From Haliotis asinina (taxonomy: Eukaryota; Mollusca; Gastropoda; Lepetellida; Haliotidae), in assembly GCF_037392515.1 (NCBI RefSeq), contig NC_090280.1, forward strand, positions 23,193,118 through 23,257,117: DNA of 64,000 nt, in the 5' to 3' direction. Below the pieces are notes generated by a model. That model was not told where the DNA came from. It saw only the letters and a list, made by a program, of their open reading frames with translations, and did not search any database. The position numbers and the translations under genes were made by a program. Each line of letters starts with the position of its first letter. Position 1 is the first letter of the stretch. This document shows positions 56,960 to 64,000 of the stretch, in pieces.

Positions 56960-57511
56960 CTGCACTCCAAACAAATATTACTGATGAAAACAAGGCTAAC
57001 AGTTGACATAAATATTCAAGCACATTATTTAAGCCAGCTCAATATATTACAAGTTGACAGATACATGCCACATATACAGACACGCAAACGAAATGTAAAC
57101 CAGAAATTAAGGCGTCAAAATATCTAGTTTCTCTGAATAATATTTTATTAGAGAAGACTGGTCACTTATAAACAGTCATGTAAAGCTCATGTAATTCAAA
57201 TAATGTCCTTTTCAGCTGACAGGTACAAGCCCCATGCACGTAAGCCCAAAAACAGAATGTAAGCCAAAGACCTAGCTACTAGCATTGTAAATTCATACTG
57301 ACACATCACGCACTTTAACAATTGTTTTCAAGAGATGAAATATTTAGTTTCGCTGGATAATATTTCCCTAGAAAAAATGGGTAACCCGCTGTATTTTAAC
57401 ACATGCCTACGAGGTCTTAACCCTTAATAGTCAGTAATTAGGTGTTTACATTCATATGGACAGGCAAGTAACGTCGATGACAGATTATTCACAAAACTGC
57501 TTTTGGTAGGT

Positions 57512-57660
57512 AATATTACAGCTATATCGAAGAGCTCTGTATATAATCGAGTCTGGACCAGACAATCTAGTGATCAATAGCATGAGCATCAACCTGCTCA
57601 ATCGGAATACCATGGTATTTCTCAACCAGGTCAGCGAGTTAACAGATTTCGTTAGTCAGA
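57512..57660 (+). repeat. Partial dispersed SINE-like repeat
   Basis: Equivalent to 39238-39385. Confidence 0.6.
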
Positions 57661-58194
57661 CAGATTGTTTATTAATTATGCGGGCCTGTGTGCCTATAAC
57701 ACAGTTTACAAGTTTGAAGATATTGTGAGGGAATAAAGCGGTTATTTGGAATATTCGACTGAAATAGTTAGTTGGCTATTATAAACATTTTGTAACAGTG
57801 AAAACTATTCATGTCGTATCCGCTGTGTTTTTTTCTGACAAAAGTGAAAAATGAGGTTTGCAGTTTGAGTTTCAGGCCAAAATTCTGTTATTGGTAATGA
57901 TCCCCGAGAAAGAGCCGTGAGACTTTCATCACCTCACAGAAATTAGGCAAGGAGCACTTCAGTATACTCTGCTTTTTCTCTCCTGCCTTTATTGTATTTT
58001 CTCAAACCGTCCTGGAATGGTTCAATAAAGTCCCAAGTGCTAAAACTGCCACACGTTAAGACATTAACTCGCAAGGTTCACCCGAAGAAGGACGAAGTTC
58101 ACTGACTGAAATGAGAAATTAAAGGGATTCCACAGGAGGACAGAGGGGGACTACAGAGGTCTAGAGGTCCGACGATAAAAGTACAGTTTTAGTT

Positions 58195-58560
58195 GTTCTG
58201 TCGCCACAAATGAAGCCTCATACCACGACGTCTCTTTCCTTGAAGACACTCCGATACATCGAAAAACCCAGCCGCCGTTTCTGAACAGACTGATCCAACA
58301 TTCATCAGTAGACAGCACTCTCTACCAATCACGTCGTTGCCACCCACGTCAAGTTGCAGTCGGCGTTAGCGGTGTAGACGGGGGGTCAATGTCATTGCAT
58401 GGAAGGAGCGTGCCAGCCATACCAAGTCGTGGAAAGACTGTTCGTGTGCTCATGGCGTGTCCTAGTATTATAGCTGCGTTCATAGTAAGGTCACGAATCT
58501 GCAGACGTTCAGTTTGTGTCGTGACTCTTTCCGATCTCATAATTGCAAGCATCTTTAGAA
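58195..58560 (-). mobile_element. Degenerate Tc1-like transposase fragment, copy 2
   Basis: Reads ERVTTQTERLQIRDLTM, then STRTVFPRLGMAGTLLP and, in another frame, TDECWISLFRNGG. This matches the linker and second-Asp region of Tc1-like transposases. Shared with 39900-40290 through the unit duplication. Confidence 0.68.
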
Positions 58561-59162
58561 TAAAATAGGTATCTATTTAGAAAAAAAACGTCGTACATTT
58601 TTAACAATTGCCTACGACATACCCGTGGAATTACAGGCCCGATTTTGATGAGATTCCCGTGATTTCACGGTTTGTATAGAAAAGAAAAGTGGGAAGTTTA
58701 TGCTCTATTTGTAGATTTGATCAACCATGAATGATTTTGGGAAGGATAGGAGTTTTTTCAAAACGGTTTAATGACGTACAAGCTATATACACTCGAGAAC
58801 TTCCCTGTATTAAGCCTTCATTCGGCGACCGGGTTATATATCCCTAGCCATATATCTATTCTCTTTCTAAATAGCATGTGAACTGAATACACATGTAAAC
58901 CTAATATCTAGTTTCGTCCAGAGATGATTGAACTGTTTTCATTATGGTTTGCCGAAAGGGATACGCATTTTAAATGGGATAAGACTGAAGTGGGTGTTTT
59001 GAAAAGTGGTGGTATTCTCTCGAGAAGTGGCAGTTGGTATAATTGGTATTAAATCTCTCGAGAGCGTGCCATTGTATACGTATTTGGGTATTAATTGCTT
59101 CTAATATATTATCGTGGAATAAGCATATTTGATGTGTTATTGAAAACTGGAGATATTAAAAC

Positions 59163-59640
59163 TAACTGACCGTGCTTCTCAACCTTAAACATGTCAATGT
59201 TCACTCTGGTAACGACTATCAGGGCCCAGTATCTCCAAAGTTAATGGAACCAAGGAGTTGTACGTTTATCTGTATTGAATGTATATGGTCCAGGGTCAAA
59301 TCCCCTACCACATATGCCTTCGTAGAATAATTGCGACTGGCCATCGATGCTTCGTCTAAACTATATGACATAATCTCCAGTTCACATCAAAACAACGATA
59401 TCGTATGATCTTAAAGCTAACTGACCATAACCATGTCAAAGTTCACACTGGCAACGAAAATTCGGGCCCAGTATCTCTAAAACTAATAGAAGCAAGGCGT
59501 TGTGCGTTTTTCTGTATTGAGTGTATATTGCCCAGGGTCAAATCCCCTACCACATATGCCTTCGTGGAATACTTGCGACTGGCCATCGGTGCTTCGTCCC
59601 AACTGTGTGATATAATATCAATTTCACAACAAAACGTCAT
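59163..59640 (+). repeat. Tandem duplication of a ~240-bp spacer segment
   Basis: Two copies, 59163-59400 and 59403-59640, of a segment present once at 20820 and 40905; both start near ACTAACTGACC. Confidence 0.7.
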
Positions 59641-59749
59641 CGTAAGTTGTTTTTTGTCTGTAAACGCGATTATCTGTGATAGCTAGAATAGAACAGAATA
59701 TGGATTAAAGTCACAAATCAGAGAGTCTAGTAAATTCAGTCAAGTATAT

Positions 59750-62020
59750 AACCTTACTTTCTTCTAGTCCAAAAAGTCTTTACTATTGTTATTCTATGTT
59801 AACTTTAATCTAATGGACATCTCTTTACTGTTTGTTTCCCTTTACACTAACTTCAGGTTGATGTGCAACGGTCCAGCCTTTATCGTATGGTTCATATATT
59901 CTGCATTAATGTTTAAACTTGTTTATATAAGACTCTTAACACTACGTTGTTTTGTGAAAATGTAGATTCTGTGAACGTCCACAGTGGTGACGTGTAGAGT
60001 ATTAACTGAACAATTATCCTGACCATTCTAGTATCTGTAACAAATCTACATGTAATGTTTAGGTCCTTTAATGGCTGATTGCTTTGTGAACATGTTGTAA
60101 TAATTCATTGTAAACCTTTCTGTTAATGCCTAACCAACACACCGTTTCTTCAATGACCTCACTGTTAACGTCAAAATGGTGGCCAGATCTTGACTCATCT
60201 GTCAAGGACATATAATCGGTTTGAAAATTCCTTTTTACATCTCACAACTGAATCGCAAGATGGACTATTTCCAGATTTTATTTCCTCTTAATTCTGTCGG
60301 GAGGTGCAACCATTCAATTGCAAAAAGTTGATGCATGACTCAGTCTTCTGGAAACATGGAGTTACTCAAATACAAGAAGAATGAATAAAGTGAAGCAAAT
60401 AGTTTCTGGTCCATTAACTAGGTAAGGATTACTCATATTGCCACATCAGTTTCAACATAATTTACAATAAATTCATGGCGATAATTAGAACATTCTTATT
60501 TCCCTTTACTAATATGTTGTGTATGGATTGATATGGTCAGACCTCTTACCAAGAGAACTGATTCCCTAACTCTCTCGCACTGTACTATGACAGATATTAC
60601 ATAGATTTATACCAATTCCGTTTGAATTATTCTTCATGATCTTTGACACTAAAATTATTCCTATTTTACTGAATGAGTCTGAGGTTTGCTGAGTTAGAGA
60701 GCGTAACAAATATACAAACCATTCACATCTATGTATGTAGAAGCTTTCTTGGAGTGAAGACATCGACACCAACCTACACAGTATTGGGTATATGTGGCAG
60801 AAATCCTTTGTATATTCTTACATATAAATGTTCCATGAAATTTTAAATTAGAGTATAATATATGCACAATGTAAGATAGCATATTTAATGCAGGACATGT
60901 GGCAAGATTAAAATGTTCCCTTGTACAGGACTGGCACTCCACTCTCTCCTGCAGTTCTAAACCTAGAAGTTAAACTTTCTGAAAGGGTACTTTTGGCAGC
61001 ATACCTCAAGTAACTAACAATTGCAAAATCCCCTAGGAAGAGAAGTGTCAGACAGGAATTAAAGACAGGAAACAGAAAGCAATGGTATTGCCAGAAGAGC
61101 ATGTCTTTGATGACTGGACATGTTAATAACAGACTGGTAAATAAGTGGAAACATGAAGTAGTTGGAATACATATTTTAAGAACCAGTATGTAATGACGTC
61201 TTCCTTCCTGGTCATTAACGATCTATTACGCCCAGCTCCATTGAAAACTGTCTCGTGCCTTTGTCCGATCTGAAACCACGTACAGTTAAAATCGTTTTCT
61301 GTGCCACAGTACAGAAATACACGGCTGTATCGTTTTCGAAGGGTGTTATTTCACATTCCATTTGTAACTTCAGCATTTATCATCCAAAACTGTGTACCAC
61401 AGGAGATATGGATATGGACTCGATAACGTCACAATGTTATGACATCGATGTACCGGAAGTCTGATGGCACTGCTGTCTTCAGACATGTACAGTTTTCACT
61501 GAAAACTAATCAAGAATGATTTTGGATGATAAACAGAATCTCACTCTCGTGTTTACTGATATCAATTATATCAATACCCGTTGGTAAAGGTGAGAATATC
61601 CTTGCCAAGCCTCGGATATTTGATACTTTATCAACTTGTGTTGATATATTTGATATCAGTAGACATTTCGATGAGATTCTCTATTTTTTTACACGAGTGG
61701 TTGACTGATATCTGCAGGAAACGGGCTGTTAACAGTTGGTCAAATGTCAGCTGGTGTTAAGCTACAGATCACGATACGTCACTCCTATGACAAATACTTC
61801 CTGAGGAATACATTCTAGGCAGAGTGATACCAATACAGAAGTAGGATAGCAGTACTGTGAATTCTGCGCATTCCTGTACAATGTGGGACATCTGTTTGAA
61901 GTAATCTGGTTGATCAAATTTGCAGCATTTAAAACTAAAGTAAAACTTTTAAAGCATTTATAGAAGACATAAAAACAACGATTTAACGATTTTTAACGAT
62001 TCTTATTGAATCGTGTGTGA
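59750..62020. other. Duplicated spacer between genes 3 and 4
   Basis: Aligns with 41250-43600. No exon recognised. Confidence 0.5.
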
Positions 62021-62029
62021 AAGTGTTAG

Positions 62030-62075
62030 TCCGTGCGTGCGTGCGTGCGTGCGTGCGTGCGTGTGTGTCCGCGCG
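62030..62075 (+). repeat. GTGC microsatellite
   Basis: GTGCGTGCGTGCGTGCGTGC tract, the purest of the three copies. Confidence 0.8.
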
Positions 62076-62301
62076 CCGTGTCCATGTATGTTGAAAATGG
62101 GTATTATATTTATGTAGAGTTTTATTTGAGGTGCTGACAATCAAAATATCACGATCGGAAACCGATCTGTTACTGATGACTTATGGAATTAAGAAATTGT
62201 GGAGCCTTAGCCGACAAGCCCATCCATTTAGCTCCTGTGCAAATTGCCATGTGCAATCGTATTATGTGTGTAGTGTTTGATATAGAGAGAAAACTAAACT
62301 A

Positions 62302-62415
62302 TGTCCCATGTAATACCTTATTTATCAAACGAGTGAATGGTGTGGTATCTAAATCGCTTTCGCTCGTTAGATACATACCATTCACCAATTTCATAAATAT
62401 GGTGTTACATGGGAC
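62302..62415. mobile_element. Fold-back MITE-like palindrome, copy 3
   Basis: TGTCCCATGTAATACC to GGTGTTACATGGGACA; the compensating C/T change in the right arm keeps pairing with the left arm. Confidence 0.75.
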
Positions 62416-63106
62416 ACAGTTTCGTATTGTATTTATTACTCACCCAGCATTAGCAAAATAATATCGAGCAAAGTACTTCTTTACTAGGAATTCAACGAGT
62501 GTGATGACACTAAGCTTTCCGAGAGTCAAGCAAGATCTAATGCTATTGTAACCGAGGTATGAGCATTTTCACGTCATAACTGTAAAACGCTTTGACGTCA
62601 TACGTACGCCATCACGCAATGTTATTACACAATGTGTAATAACTTTCTAAATTTACCTAACAGTGATATCTACAACGGATGAGTAATAAAATATTGATCG
62701 GTGTGTTGAGAAAGCATAAGAGTTAAATGTTTCTGATAAAACAGGTTAAAGCTATATTGATTGAAAAATTGTGTTTTCACATTATTGCTGTTGATGAAAT
62801 ATAACATAAGTTTCATGAAACGAAAATAAAAGGTTTTAACTTTATTAATTGAATAAGAATGTTGATGCTAAATCAGTGTTGTTAATATACTTTGATATAC
62901 ATCAGTTAAGCTCAGAGACCAATACCAGTACAATCCTCTGTTAAAAATGGCATCGTGGAAAACATTTCCTGTTGTTGGGTGATTAGTAAATGAAGTACTC
63001 TTGTTTTGGCAGCTGAAACGTTAGTTTGTTGAGATGTTAAACTGTATAGGCTCTGTTGAATAGTGGAGACACGTGCAGATGTGGAACTGTACCGTCAGTT
63101 TAGGTT

Positions 63107-63649
63107 TCACCTGGTACCGAGGTCATTTGTTGAGGAGTATGAAGGGTGGAGAGACGTGTAGATGTGGAACTGATCCCTCAAGAGTCGTTCGTAATCGTAT
63201 AGGGGTAAGACATCGTTGTTGGAAGCACGAGGTACATCACTGAAGTCATGGGATAATCTCTCTGCCATCACAGTGAGATATTCACCAAATCTGTAATCAC
63301 AACATTACACTTATGTTACACTTGCCCATAGGTGCATGTATTTTTCTTTCAAGCAGTGTGCAACTGAAATCACCTCCTATAAACCACTTCAACTATGATC
63401 ATAGATTTCCAACACTTTTTTAGCAAATTGTGCATCAGTTACATAGATACATTTGCTACTTTCTCTGTCATTTCCACAGGTAATCGATGCCGGCGTTTAT
63501 CTAAGATTTCTAAAGGTACGTTGAGTAAATGGTGTTTGACACAGACGACAGCAACCGTTCATATGAAGATTTGTTCACTAGTTACTTCGATGACTGACTC
63601 CAGCACTTAAGATAAAAACATGAAAACGTGTACCTGTTGTCCTGGTTCC
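63107..63649 (-). CDS. Gene 4 (partial): terminal exons of a fourth receptor
   Basis: Micro-exon 63634-63649 and last exon 63107-63290 (184 nt, same as genes 1-3): FGEYLTVMAERLS, LPLYDYERLL, QFHIYTSLHPSYSS, TGA at 63107-63109. The rest of the gene lies to the right of the window; its TM2 exon should fall about 300 bp beyond the edge by comparison with gene 2. Confidence 0.72.
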
Positions 63650-63794
63650 CTGCAAGTAAAACAAAAAACTTGTACATTTCTAAACTGATTGATTCATCCA
63701 ACACTGAGTAACAGTAAAGAATTAGTCGCTCTCAGAATAGTCCATCAACATCACCAAAACCAGAACACCATAAATATGGCTTCATTATACTCAT

Positions 63795-63858
63795 ATGGGG
63801 AATCGAACCTGCGTCTGTGGCGTGAACACGTTATCCACTGGCCTACCGACCGCTCTAT
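63795..63858 (-). repeat. tRNA-derived SINE head in gene 4 intron
   Basis: Minus strand TAGGCCAGTGGATAACGTG and GGTTCGATTCCCC; same insertion as in genes 1-3. Confidence 0.6.
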
Positions 63859-64000
63859 TACTGAATAAAAGAATCAAAACAACTTCACAAACTAAAATGA
63901 GAACAAAATATTGCAGCACATGAAGGTGAGCCACGGATATGCCCGTATACTGTTCGACGCGGCATTCAACAATATCCCAGCTAGACTACGCTTGTCTGAT

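Noticed and set aside
56685-57023. Signal peptide read directly into the V exon upstream of gene 3
   Set aside because: The apparent start is GTG, not ATG, with an in-frame stop just before it, and the exon is frameshifted and lacks a donor.

Overview
The window looks like nuclear DNA of a marine gastropod, most likely an abalone (Haliotis). I infer this from AT-rich, intron-rich sequence, many dispersed copies of a GAGTGAGT-headed SINE-like repeat with the core TTTTACGCCGCACTCAGCAA that I associate with abalone, tRNA-derived SINEs, fold-back MITEs, and remnants of a Tc1-like transposon and a LINE. I see no bacterial genes, rRNA or CRISPR. Almost none of the long open frames are genes. The real coding signal is a set of short minus-strand exons with good splice sites and matching phases.

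Four paralogous genes of one immunoglobulin-superfamily receptor family lie head to tail on the minus strand. Gene 1 is 1340-19138, gene 2 is 25747-34794, gene 3 is 44695-54123, and gene 4 is cut by the right edge (last exons 63107-63649). Their stop codons are 24.4, 18.9 and 18.4 kb apart, and introns and spacers are duplicated along with the exons. Each complete gene reads: signal peptide, V-like Ig domain (D1), two C2-like Ig domains (D2, D3), transmembrane exon TM1, two cytoplasmic cassettes each made of a 22-nt micro-exon plus a 56-nt exon (Y-E-E-I, then Y-Q-E-I), a second transmembrane exon TM2 that resembles TM1, a 16-nt micro-exon, and a last exon with Y-L-T-V and usually Y-E-R-L. Without TM2 the predicted products are 478, 478 and 473 residues, and every exon junction keeps frame in all three genes.

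The main point of interest is that TM1, each tyrosine cassette and TM2 all begin and end in phase 1. Splicing could therefore make a receptor with TM1 and a four-tyrosine tail, or one with TM2 and only the distal tail, from the same Ig ectodomain. The V-like domain lacks the usual B-strand cysteine in all copies. Around the V exon the units have been rearranged: genes 2 and 3 each carry a dead second V exon upstream (38342-38690, 56611-56959), gene 3 has lost the signal/V intron so that the signal peptide is fused to the V exon, and the flanks of the V exons are mosaics. The last exon runs into an 83-bp minisatellite that supplies the C-terminus and the 3' UTR and has expanded in gene 2.

Layout: 1-1340 is 3' UTR and spacer of gene 1. 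1340-19138 is gene 1, whose first long intron holds an ~8.4 kb repeat-rich insertion (about 9870-18275) with TCTCGCG hairpin repeats, SINEs and two fold-back MITEs. 19.1-25.7 kb is spacer with a LINE fragment and a fold-back MITE. 25.7-34.8 kb is gene 2. 34.8-44.7 kb is spacer with a dead V exon and a Tc1-like remnant. 44.7-54.1 kb is gene 3, 54.1-63.1 kb is the equivalent spacer, and 63.1 kb to the end is gene 4. All functional statements are inferred from motifs; no transcript data were available.
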